This document shows, piece by piece, positions 9,279 through 20,224 of a DNA stretch of 64,000 nt. Origin of the DNA: CAVTWH01 sp963794685 (GTDB lineage Bacteria; Actinomycetota; Actinomycetes; Mycobacteriales; Micromonosporaceae). Below the pieces are notes generated by a model that made no database searches, was not told the DNA's origin, and saw only the letters and a list, made by a program, of their open reading frames with translations. The translations under genes and the position numbers were made by a program. The stretch covers positions 806,001-870,000 of the forward strand of contig CAWCFK010000004.1 of NCBI GenBank assembly GCA_963794685.1, in the 5' to 3' direction. The first letter of the stretch is position 1, and every line of letters starts with the position of its first letter.

Positions 9279-9557
9279 TCACCAGGCGCCGACGAGGAGC
9301 TTGGCCAGCGCGATGACGATCAGCAGGGCGAGCACCAGCAGCCGGACCGGGCGCAGTCGGGGCGGGGTGACCGGCCAGGTGTGCCGCAGCACCAGGGCCA
9401 GCACCACCGCCAGGGCCAGCAGGATCACCCCGCCCACGACACCGGGGACGAACAGCCCGACCAGCACCAGGACGAAGGCCGCCAGGAAGGCGGTACCCCG
9501 GGGGATGCGGGCCAGCCGACGCCACGGGTCGGGGGTACGCCTCGACGGGACGTTCAC
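9279..9557 (-). CDS. Small membrane protein (DUF6703-like)
   Basis: From GTG 9557, which has GAGGAG seven bases upstream, the protein is 92 residues. Three hydrophobic segments are visible (about residues 18-35, 38-55 and 68-88), with short basic linkers. It resembles the actinobacterial DUF6703 membrane proteins, a call made from memory. It lies 10 bases upstream of the smtB gene on the same strand and is probably co-transcribed with it. Function unknown. Confidence 0.65.
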   Translation of the reverse strand: MNVPSRRTPDPWRRLARIPRGTAFLAAFVLVLVGLFVPGVVGGVILLALAVVLALVLRHTWPVTPPRLRPVRLLVLALLIVIALAKLLVGAW

Positions 9558-9617
9558 GGGTGCTCCTCTACGCTGGCGGTGGCCTCTATTCAAGCAGGAG
9601 GCACAGTTGCGGCAGGG

Positions 9618-10001
9618 GTGGTCGGGGTGCTGGTGGTCAACAGGTTCCAGGTGACCGGGCCGGTGGCCGAGTTCACCGACCGGGCGCAGGCGGCGCTGAC
9701 CGTGCTCGCCGCCCGGCCGGGGTACCTGCGCGGCAGCCTGAACCGGGCCTACGACGAGCCGGCGCTCTGGACCCTGGTCACCGAGTGGGAGTCGGTCGGG
9801 GCGTACCGGCGGGCACTGGGCAACTTCGACGTCAAGGTCACTGCGACCCCGCTGCTCGCCCAGTCGATCGACGAGCCCAGCGCGTACGAGGAGTTGGGCA
9901 GCGCCACCCCCGGCGGGGACGCCGTGCTCGGACAGAGTGATCTTTCGGCCGACGCCGCCCTCGGCAGCGACGGACCCGGGGCACTACGATCCCGGACATG
10001 A
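9618..10001 (+). CDS. Antibiotic biosynthesis monooxygenase (ABM) domain protein
   Basis: About 127 residues with the dimeric ferredoxin-like ABM fold: VLVVNRFQV strand, PVAEFTDRAQAALTVLAARPGY helix/loop, then WTLVTEWESVGAYRRALG. Many ABM proteins are small cofactor-free oxygenases or haem-degrading enzymes; the substrate cannot be inferred. The start is uncertain: GTG 9618 and GTG 9627 are both in frame, and AGGAGG at 9596 is rather far away. The stop overlaps the next start by 4 bases. Confidence 0.75.
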   Translation: MVGVLVVNRFQVTGPVAEFTDRAQAALTVLAARPGYLRGSLNRAYDEPALWTLVTEWESVGAYRRALGNFDVKVTATPLLAQSIDEPSAYEELGSATPGGDAVLGQSDLSADAALGSDGPGALRSRT

Positions 10002-10540
10002 CTGTCCCGGCCCCCGGGTACCCGCCACCGCAGGGGTACCCGCCACCGCAGCCGGCCGGCGTCGCCGAGGTGGGCGTGGCGCCGGGGCCGGGCGTGGTGG
10101 TGCCGTTCGCGGCCCCGCCCACCGACCGGGACCGCAAGCGACTGTGGATCTCCCTCGGCGTCGGTGGCGGCCTCGCCGTGCTCTGCGTCATCGGCTGCAT
10201 CATCGGCCTGGCGGTGATCGTGGCCAGCACCAAGGCGACCACCGAGGACGCGGCCCGGACGGTGACCAACTACCTCACCGCCGTCCAGGACCACGACTAC
10301 GACCGGGCCTACGAACTGCTCTGCACCGACCAGCAGGAGAAGCAGTCGGAGTCGGCGTTCCGCCGGGCGCAGAGCAGCCAGCCGGACATCTCCTCGTTCG
10401 AGGTGGGCGAGGTGACCACCCGCAACAGCGACTTCAGCGTGCCGGCCACCGTCCGGTTCGTCTCCGGGCAACTGCGCGAGCTGACCTTCGGGGTGCGCCT
10501 GGAAGGCCCCGACGACCTGCGGGTCTGTTCGATCCGCTGA
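9998..10540 (+). CDS. Membrane-anchored protein with DUF4878-like extracytoplasmic domain
   Basis: The 180-residue protein has a Pro/Tyr/Gln-rich cytoplasmic N-terminus with repeats of GYPPPQ (residues 6-19), one transmembrane segment at about residues 48-72, and an extracytoplasmic domain of about 100 residues of the NTF2-like/DUF4878 type (AARTVTNYLTAVQDHDYDRAY). Such domains are found in many actinobacterial envelope proteins without known activity. The ATG start sits in the stop of the ABM gene, so the two are coupled. Confidence 0.75.
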   Translation: MTVPAPGYPPPQGYPPPQPAGVAEVGVAPGPGVVVPFAAPPTDRDRKRLWISLGVGGGLAVLCVIGCIIGLAVIVASTKATTEDAARTVTNYLTAVQDHDYDRAYELLCTDQQEKQSESAFRRAQSSQPDISSFEVGEVTTRNSDFSVPATVRFVSGQLRELTFGVRLEGPDDLRVCSIR

Positions 10541-10727
10541 GCCCGCCCCCGGGCCGGCCCCGCAGCGGGGACCGGGTCGGGGCCGGTGACCGGGGCGCGG
10601 CGTAATGTGGTGCGGCGTGCCCGCGCCGCCGCCTAGGCTCGCAGTGGGCGACGCCCGACCCGCCCGTTCTGTCCGCACCGCGCGGACCTCGCCGACAGCC
10701 AGCCGGCGCAGCACCCAGGAGGTACCC

Positions 10728-12107
<1,380 letters not shown>

Positions 12108-12126
12108 ACCCGCGCCGGCACGCGCC

Positions 12127-14259
<2,133 letters not shown>

Positions 14260-14284
14260 CCGCCCTGTCCGCCGCCGGCGCAGA

Positions 14285-14893
14285 CTACGACGGCTGGTCG
14301 GCGGCCGGCACGGCGGCGAGTATGTCGAGGTAGCCGTTGCTGGCTCGCCACAGGGCGTCGGCGACCGGCTCGAACTTGCCGGGTTTCCAGCGGCGCTGCT
14401 CGTACTCGTCGGTGCGGTAGGCCAGTTCGGCGCGGCTGATCACCAGCTCATCGGCGAGCCGCTCACGTAGTTCGTCAGGGCTCGGGGCAGGTTCGCGCAA
14501 CCCGTCGCCCGCGCCGTCGAGCACCGCCTCGAGCACCTCCTGGCGTACCCCGCCTGTGTTGTCCCAGATCAGCGTGGGCCGGACGATGCGGTGGTTCCAG
14601 ACGGGCGCGTGCGCGCTGCGCCAGTACGGCCGGATCGGGTTCTGGGGTAGCCGGTTGGCGTTGCCCCAGTGCTGGGCTCCGCGCGGCTCGGTGAGCCAGG
14701 CCACGTCGGCGGCGGGCAGGTCGACGGCGAGCGCCACCTCGATGATCTCCAGCTCGGCGACCGGGCCGAGGATGTCGCCGACCGCCCAGAGCTGGGTCAC
14801 CCGCAGCGGAAAGATCGACGCCGGCTTGCCGGCCATCGCCGCGCACGCCTGGGCGAGCCCGTCCAGGTGCCCCACCGCTCGCGTCCATCGCAC
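14285..14893 (-). CDS. Conserved hypothetical protein, DUF7711-like
   Basis: The 202-residue soluble protein begins MRWTRAVGHLDGLAQAC and contains LRVTQLWAVGDILGP, VDLPAADVAWLTEP and RPTLIWDN. These fit a family of actinobacterial proteins of about 200 residues that I remember as DUF7711; no function is known. It converges with pabAB and diverges from dusB. The DUF number is from memory and should be treated as tentative. Confidence 0.65.
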   Translation of the reverse strand: MRWTRAVGHLDGLAQACAAMAGKPASIFPLRVTQLWAVGDILGPVAELEIIEVALAVDLPAADVAWLTEPRGAQHWGNANRLPQNPIRPYWRSAHAPVWNHRIVRPTLIWDNTGGVRQEVLEAVLDGAGDGLREPAPSPDELRERLADELVISRAELAYRTDEYEQRRWKPGKFEPVADALWRASNGYLDILAAVPAADQPS

Positions 14894-15010
14894 CCCGCCA
14901 TCCTCGCCTACCGGGTCACCGCCCGCTCCGCCCGGCCCCCGGTCGTCGCCCGATGTCCACGATCTGAGGTTGCGACGGAGCTGTCATGCGCTCCACCCGT
15001 GAGCGCGGCT

Positions 15011-15101
15011 CCCGATCTGCCGACGGGTTGCCTCCCGATTTGCCGGCACCTGACTCCTGGTTTGCCGGCCGGTTGCTTCCCGATTCGCCGAGCGACCTGT
15101 C
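15011..15101. repeat. Imperfect 22-23 bp tandem repeat, four copies
   Basis: Four units starting near 15011, 15034, 15056 and 15079 share the pattern CCCGATTTGCCGGC followed by GGTTGC in two of them. The array lies in the 279-base spacer between the divergent DUF7711-like gene and dusB, which has no gene in it. Confidence 0.75.
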
Positions 15102-15172
15102 GGGTTCTGTGGTGACGGCGCTGCCGACGAGGGAGCGGTTGTGATGGCTGGACGTGTGTCATTCTCGGAGGC

Positions 15173-16294
15173 GTGACTTTGCAGCTCGGGACGTACGTTG
15201 TCGATCCGCCGGTGGTGCTCGCGCCGATGGCGGGGATCACCAATGTCGCGTTTCGCCGGCTGTGTCGGGAGCAGGGCGCCGGCATCTACGTCTGCGAGAT
15301 GATCACCACGGTGGCGCTCGCGGTGCGCAACCCGAAGACCGAGCGGCTGATCGAGTTCGGGCCGGACGAGTCGCCGCGCAGCATGCAGCTCTACGGCGTG
15401 GACCCGGAGATCACCGCGAAGGCGGTCCGCCGGATCGTCGACGAGAACCTGGCCGACCACATCGACCTCAACTTCGGTTGCAGCGTCAAGAAGATCACCA
15501 GCAAGGGCGGCGGCTCGGCGATCCCGTGGAAGCGGCGGCTGTTCGGGGCGATCGTGAAGGCGGCCGTGGACACCGCCGCGCCGGCCGGCATCCCGGTCAC
15601 CGTGAAGATGCGCAAAGGCATCGACGACGACCACCTCACCTACGTCGAGGCCGGGCTGATCGCCCAGGACGCGGGCGTGCGCTGGGTGGCGCTGCACGCG
15701 CGTACCGCCGCGCAGCGCTACTCGGGGACCGCCGACTGGGCTGCCATCGCCACCCTCAAGCAGGCCCTGGACATCCCGGTGCTCGGCAACGGGGACATCT
15801 GGGAAGCCGACGACGCGCTGCGGATGGTCCGGGAGACCGGCTGTGACGGGGTGGTCGTCGGGCGTGGCTGCCTGGGCCGGCCGTGGCTCTTCGCGGACCT
15901 GGCCGCCGCCTTCGCCGGCCGGCCGGAGCGGGTGCTGCCGAACCTGGGCGAGGTGGCGGCCGTGATGCGCCGGCACGCCGAGTTGCTGACCGACTGGTGG
16001 GGCGCGGAGCGGGAGGCGGTCACCGACTTCCGCAAGCACGTCGCCTGGTACCTCAAGGGTTTCCCGGTCGGCTCCGAGCTGCGCCGGGCGATGGCGCTGT
16101 CCTCGTCCCTGATGGAGCTGGACGACCTGCTCGGCAAGCTGGAGCACGACACCCCGTACCCGGTCGAGGTGCTCGGCCAGCCGCGCGGCCGGACCAACTC
16201 GCCGGCCCGGGTGGTGCTGCCGCAGGGCTGGCTGGACGACCGCGAGAGCGCGGCCGTCCCACACGACGCCGAACACGACGACTCTGGCGGCTGA
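15173..16294 (+). CDS. dusB: tRNA-dihydrouridine synthase (DusB/NifR3 family)
   Basis: A 373-residue FMN-dependent TIM-barrel enzyme that reduces uridine in tRNA D-loops. Family motifs are APMAGITNVAFRRLCREQGA at the N-terminus, DLNFGCSVKKITSKGGG with the catalytic Cys (usually GCP, here GCS), VKMRKG, and VVVGRGCLGRPWLF for phosphate binding. The start given is GTG 15173, but its CGGAGG box is only one base away; TTG 15179 has the box at seven bases and would give two residues fewer. The gene stands alone, with a strong hairpin after it. Confidence 0.93.
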   Translation: MTLQLGTYVVDPPVVLAPMAGITNVAFRRLCREQGAGIYVCEMITTVALAVRNPKTERLIEFGPDESPRSMQLYGVDPEITAKAVRRIVDENLADHIDLNFGCSVKKITSKGGGSAIPWKRRLFGAIVKAAVDTAAPAGIPVTVKMRKGIDDDHLTYVEAGLIAQDAGVRWVALHARTAAQRYSGTADWAAIATLKQALDIPVLGNGDIWEADDALRMVRETGCDGVVVGRGCLGRPWLFADLAAAFAGRPERVLPNLGEVAAVMRRHAELLTDWWGAEREAVTDFRKHVAWYLKGFPVGSELRRAMALSSSLMELDDLLGKLEHDTPYPVEVLGQPRGRTNSPARVVLPQGWLDDRESAAVPHDAEHDDSGG

Positions 16295-16306
16295 CGCCTG
16301 CCGCCG

Positions 16307-16347
16307 GCGCCCACTGCCGGCACGCTGCGGGCCCGGCAGGTGGGCGC
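16307..16347 (+). terminator. Hairpin terminator after dusB
   Basis: GCGCCCACTGCCGG (16307-16320) pairs with CCGGCAGGTGGGCGC (16333-16347) with one bulged base and a 12-base loop, 12 bases after the dusB stop. There is no U-tract, which is usual in high-GC actinobacteria. The rest of the 281-base spacer to the next gene shows nothing else. Confidence 0.6.
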
Positions 16348-16575
16348 AGGTTCAGCGCAGTACCAGGGCCGGTACCGACCGGGGCTGTTGCCAGCCCGTC
16401 CGGATCGAGCCGGAGATGACCTGCTGCGCGTTGCTGTTGCCTCGGGCATCATGGTGCGACGCGCGTGCGGTACCGCCTCCCGTGGTGCTCGGGATGTCAC
16501 GATCGCTGTTCGGCCGTCAGCTCCCGCATACCCACTGAACTGTGGCGATGCCCGCCGACGGGAGAAGATAGTGTG

Positions 16576-17652
16576 ATGTTCCTCGATCGGGTCGGTCGGA
16601 TCATCGGGCTGTTCTCATTGATCTTCGTCGTTTCCGCCTGTACCCCCGGACACCCCACGGCCGACCCGGCCCCGGCGACCGTGACCGCCACCGCCGACTA
16701 CCTCGCCGTCGGCACCGCGCCACCGAGCGCACCGGCCAGCTCACCGTTGGTGGCGCTCGGTCTGACCTCCACCACGCTGCCGTCCGACTCGGCACTGGTC
16801 GGCCCGCACTACGCGGTAGGCCTGGACAGCATCGCCGTGGCCGACCGGCTCAGCCAGGCTCAGCGCGCCGCGCTCGGACTGCCCGACAGCGGCCGGAGCG
16901 GCGCTCTGCTGCCCGCCCCGGGCACCGAGTTCCTGCTCGTACACGCGGCCGACCGGACCCCGGCCGGCGGACTGCCCGACGCCGGGGACGGCTCGCCCAC
17001 CGCGGCCGTGCTGGTCGGCGCCTCGACCCGGCAGCTGTCCACCGGGGTGCCCGCAGCGAACTCCGTGCTGGTGGTGAGTGTGCCGACCGGTGGCGGCGGC
17101 GCTTTGCGGGTCACCGACGCCGGTCGCGGCCAATCCATCGACCTGCGTACCGGCCGGCCCGGCCCGGACGTGAACCCGCTGTTCCACCCACAGTGGACAG
17201 CCACCGCGCAACTGAGTGACCTGGACCGGATCGACGGCATCGACCGCTCCATCCGGGTCCGGTTGGGGCTGGTCGTGACCCTGCGCCCGTACCTGCCCGG
17301 CAAGGGTTGGGCGCCGGCCGGTCGGGCCTGGCTGGCGGTCGACGTCACCCTTGCGGTGCAGCGCGAGGTCGGCCTCAAGCTGGACCTGGCGAAGAGCCTC
17401 ACCCTGCGGACCGACGGGCCACTGGCCATCCCCGGCGGCACCACCCTGGTCGCCGCACCCGACCCGGCCGGCGGCACGGACCTGGTGGCGCGCTGGAGCG
17501 GCGGCTTCAACGTCCCCGCCGACCTGCGTGCCGGCACCGCCACCTTCGCCACCGTCGGCATCTTCACCCGGCCGGGGACGGGCGCCACCCTCGGCCACAC
17601 CGCGCACCCGGTCGGCGGCAGCGTTACCCTGCGTCTCAATCCGGTGAGCTGA
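16576..17652 (+). CDS. Secreted lipoprotein, 358 aa, unknown function
   Basis: The protein starts at ATG 16576 (GGGAGAAG upstream) with a signal peptide ending in the lipobox VSAC at about residues 19-22, so it is predicted to be lipid-anchored outside the membrane. A Thr/Pro/Ala-rich linker follows. The remainder is beta-rich with no motif I recognise; segments such as RVRLGLVVTLRPYLPG and ARWSGGFNVPADLRAGTATF suggest beta-sandwich folds. It is monocistronic. An upstream in-frame extension to 16465 lacks sense. Confidence 0.7.
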   Translation: MFLDRVGRIIGLFSLIFVVSACTPGHPTADPAPATVTATADYLAVGTAPPSAPASSPLVALGLTSTTLPSDSALVGPHYAVGLDSIAVADRLSQAQRAALGLPDSGRSGALLPAPGTEFLLVHAADRTPAGGLPDAGDGSPTAAVLVGASTRQLSTGVPAANSVLVVSVPTGGGGALRVTDAGRGQSIDLRTGRPGPDVNPLFHPQWTATAQLSDLDRIDGIDRSIRVRLGLVVTLRPYLPGKGWAPAGRAWLAVDVTLAVQREVGLKLDLAKSLTLRTDGPLAIPGGTTLVAAPDPAGGTDLVARWSGGFNVPADLRAGTATFATVGIFTRPGTGATLGHTAHPVGGSVTLRLNPVS

Positions 17653-17669
17653 CCGACCCGAGGCCGCGA

Positions 17670-18095
17670 CTACTCAGTCGCCCGGTGGACGTGCAGCGGC
17701 GAGCGGTTGCCGACCAGCCACTTGTGGCCGAACGGGTCCAGGAAGCCGCCCTGGCGGTGCACTCCCCAGGGCATCTGGTGGTCGCGGATCTCGTCGACGC
17801 TGCCGTCCGCGCCGGCCGCCACGGCGCGGGCGATGAAGCCGTCCGGATCGTCGGTGAACACCTCGATCCGGACGGTCCGCGAGCCCAGCGCGGCCGGCGT
17901 GTCCCAGCCGTTGTTCGCCGGCTCCGCCAGGAAGAACGGGGCACCCGCCACGGACAGCCCGACCACGCTGCCGAGGTTCCACAGTGTCGTGGCGCCCAGC
18001 GCGCGGAGATACCAGTCAGTCGCCGCCGCCGCGTCCGGCACCGCCACCATCACCGAGATCACCGGCGGCTGGGCCGCCTGCCGTTCAGCTGTCAT
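17670..18095 (-). CDS. VOC-family protein (PhnB/glyoxalase-like)
   Basis: A 141-residue vicinal-oxygen-chelate protein of the PhnB-like type: beta-alpha-beta-beta-beta modules with PVISVMVAVPDAAAATDWYL at the start, FLAEPANNGWDTP in the middle, and the C-terminal GGFLDPFGHKWLVGNR that typically ends the metal-site half. Members act in resistance, isomerisation or methyl-transfer side reactions; the substrate is unknown. It converges with the lipoprotein gene with 17 bases between. Confidence 0.8.
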   Translation of the reverse strand: MTAERQAAQPPVISVMVAVPDAAAATDWYLRALGATTLWNLGSVVGLSVAGAPFFLAEPANNGWDTPAALGSRTVRIEVFTDDPDGFIARAVAAGADGSVDEIRDHQMPWGVHRQGGFLDPFGHKWLVGNRSPLHVHRATE

Positions 18096-18127
18096 CGGAT
18101 CGCCTTCCAGCGCTTCGGTTGTCGTTT

Positions 18128-18180
18128 GGGCCGGTCAGGGCCGGGCCGGTCAGGGCCGGGCCGGTCAGGGCTGGGCCGGT
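18128..18180. repeat. 15-bp tandem repeat, 3.5 copies, spanning a stop codon
   Basis: GGGCCGGTCAGGGCC occurs at 18128, 18143 and 18158 (last base changed), with a partial copy at 18173. The TGA stop of the Rossmann-protein gene (18165-18167, minus strand) lies in one unit and the other units extend downstream of it. Confidence 0.85.
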
Positions 18181-18845
18181 GTGGGTCGGCCCAGGGCGAC
18201 GATGTCGCGGCTCTCCAGCACCCGCTGCCCGGGGCGGTCCCGGGTGACCCGCAGCATGGCCCGGGCGATCTCCTCGGAGGACATCATCGAGTTCGGGGCG
18301 AGTCGGCGCAGCACCGGGAAGAGCGGGCCGAGGACGGCGTAGGCGATCCGGTAGAGCCGGGTACGGGAGGTCTCGCCGTGTACCGGCTGGATGAAGCCGG
18401 GGCGGAACAGGTATGCCCGTAGCGGCAGCTTGAGCAGGTCGTTCTCGGTTCGGCCCTTCACCCGGGCCCAGCGTGAGCGACCCCGCTCGGTGCTGTCCGT
18501 GCCGGCCCCGGAGACGTAGACGAAGACCAGGTCCGGCCGGGCGCGGGCGGCTGCCCCGGCCACCGCGAGGGTCAGGCCGTGGGTGATCCGCTCGTACGTC
18601 GCGGGTGGCAGTCCGGCTGAAGAGACGCCCAGGCAGAAGTAGCAGGCGTCGGCGTCGGCGAACTCGGCGGCGACCGGGCCGGTGTCGGCCACCTCCGGGG
18701 TCACCAGCTCGCGCAGCTTCGGGTGGCTGCGGCCGGTGGTCGTCCGGCCGACCGACAGCACCGCGTGCACCTCGGGGTCGAGCAGGCATTCGCGGAGCAC
18801 CGCCTGGCCGATCATTCCGGTGGCGCCGTAGAGCACGACCTTCAT
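18165..18845 (-). CDS. NAD(P)-binding Rossmann-fold protein, atypical SDR/YbjT-like
   Basis: A 226-residue protein starting KVVLYGATGMIGQAVLRECL, a GxxGxxG dinucleotide-binding motif of atypical short-chain dehydrogenases. YVSGAGTDSTERG and RPGFIQPV are further landmarks of the HTATIP2/YbjT-like group. The substrate is not predictable. It lies 11 bases after the GT-C gene on the same strand and is likely the last gene of that operon. Its stop codon is inside a 15-bp tandem repeat, so the C-terminal residues may vary between strains. Confidence 0.8.
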   Translation of the reverse strand: MKVVLYGATGMIGQAVLRECLLDPEVHAVLSVGRTTTGRSHPKLRELVTPEVADTGPVAAEFADADACYFCLGVSSAGLPPATYERITHGLTLAVAGAAARARPDLVFVYVSGAGTDSTERGRSRWARVKGRTENDLLKLPLRAYLFRPGFIQPVHGETSRTRLYRIAYAVLGPLFPVLRRLAPNSMMSSEEIARAMLRVTRDRPGQRVLESRDIVALGRPTPAQP

Positions 18846-18856
18846 GACCTGGAAGC

Positions 18857-20224
18857 CTACCGGCGGCGCGGGCCACCGGCCCGGTCCCGGGCGTCGACGC
18901 GGCCGACCGGACCGGGTACCGGTACGCAGGCCAGCAGCAGCAGGCTTACCCAGACGCCGGCGTTCGCACCGAGCAGCCGGGCCAGTCCGGTAGCCGGGGC
19001 GGCGATCCAGACCAGCCCGATGGACAGCGCCAGATACCCGCCCGCCACGATGCCCAGCAACGGCCAGCGCCGCCCCACCGACGAGCGGTCGGCCGGTTGC
19101 CCGGCCGCCGCCGGGCCGAGCCCAGCGCGCAGCGCCAGCAGCAGCGCGGGTAGCAGCCAGACCAGGTGGTGTACCCAGCTCACCGGGCTGACCAGGCAGG
19201 CCGCCACACCGGTGAGCGCGAATCCGGCGGTGTGCTCGGCGGTGTCGTCGGTATCCGGTCGGCGTACCCGCACCGCCCACCAGGCCAGTACCGCGAGCAC
19301 CGCCAGCAGCCAGCGCAGGTGTTCACCGTCGCCGGTGCCGAGCCGGTACAGCGCCCCCAGCAACGACTGGTTCGAGACGTACCCGAGGTCGCCGACCCGG
19401 TCGGTCCGGCGCAGCGCGTGCGTCCAGAACACCGCGGAGTCGTGCGGGGCGATGACCCAGGCGCCCAACGTGGCCGCCAGGAAGACGCCGGTCGCCACCC
19501 GGGCCAGCCGCCATTCGCGGACCACCAGCGCGTACCCGATGAACAGCAGCGGGGTCAGCTTCACCGCGCCGGCCAGCCCGATGCCGATCCCCGCCCAGTG
19601 CGCCGGAACCGGCCAGCGTCGGGAACTGTCCCCGGCGGCTGTGCCGTCGGTCGGGCCGTTGCGGGTCGCGCTGTTGCGGGTCGCGCTGTTGCGGGTCGGG
19701 CCGTTGCGGGTCGGGCCGTTCAGGGTGCGCAGGTCGGCGAGGACCAGGACCAGCAGCACCAGGTTGACCTGGCCGAAGCTGATGGTGTCGCGGATCGGGC
19801 CGAACACCGCCGCGAGGCTGGCGGCGACCACCAGCGGGTACCACGGATGCCAGCCGCGTTCCCGGATCAGCGGTCGGACCAGCCAGTGCAGCAGCAGCGC
19901 CAGGCAGCCGAGGTTGACCACGAGCGCGCCGACGACCGCCGTCGACCGGCCGACCAGCGCCAGTGGCAGCAGGCAGAGCAGCGCGAACGGCGGGTATGTG
20001 AAGCCGTACCGGGTACCCGGAGTGAGGTAGTCGTAGACGCCCCCGCCGCCCCGCCACCAGTGCGCGGCGCCCCAGTACACGCCGACGTCGAACCAGCCCC
20101 GCCGGCCGGGGGCGAGCAGCGCGATGACCAGCGCGGCGACGGCGACCAGACCGACCGCGACCGGGTACCCCCAGCGCCGTAACCCATCGACGAGCGCCGA
20201 CCGTTCGCGCAACCGCTCACTCAT
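18857..20224 (-). CDS. GT87-family polyprenyl-phosphate-mannose mannosyltransferase
   Basis: A 455-residue GT-C membrane glycosyltransferase with about ten transmembrane segments. The first extracytoplasmic loop holds the catalytic-type acid in GWFDVGVYWGAAHWW, and TYPPFALLCLLPLAL follows, as in alpha-1,2-mannosyltransferases that elongate lipomannan with polyprenyl-phosphate mannose. ATG 20224 overlaps the stop of the upstream MptB-like gene (ATGA), so the two are coupled. A cytoplasmic-looking loop carries a pentapeptide repeat of the type NGPTR (five copies) encoded by a 15-bp tandem repeat. Confidence 0.85.
   Translation of the reverse strand: MSERLRERSALVDGLRRWGYPVAVGLVAVAALVIALLAPGRRGWFDVGVYWGAAHWWRGGGGVYDYLTPGTRYGFTYPPFALLCLLPLALVGRSTAVVGALVVNLGCLALLLHWLVRPLIRERGWHPWYPLVVAASLAAVFGPIRDTISFGQVNLVLLVLVLADLRTLNGPTRNGPTRNSATRNSATRNGPTDGTAAGDSSRRWPVPAHWAGIGIGLAGAVKLTPLLFIGYALVVREWRLARVATGVFLAATLGAWVIAPHDSAVFWTHALRRTDRVGDLGYVSNQSLLGALYRLGTGDGEHLRWLLAVLAVLAWWAVRVRRPDTDDTAEHTAGFALTGVAACLVSPVSWVHHLVWLLPALLLALRAGLGPAAAGQPADRSSVGRRWPLLGIVAGGYLALSIGLVWIAAPATGLARLLGANAGVWVSLLLLACVPVPGPVGRVDARDRAGGPRRR
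19651..19721. repeat. 15-bp coding tandem repeat, 4.7 copies
   Basis: TCGGGCCGTTGCGGG and the variant TCGCGCTGTTGCGGG alternate at 19651, 19666, 19681, 19696 and 19711. On the minus strand they encode NGPTR and NSATR repeats in a loop of the GT87 enzyme. Confidence 0.9.

Noticed and set aside
10541..10727. T-box riboswitch in front of glyS
   Set aside because: No recognisable specifier loop or T-box core; the leader is only 187 bases and GC-rich without the expected conserved bases.
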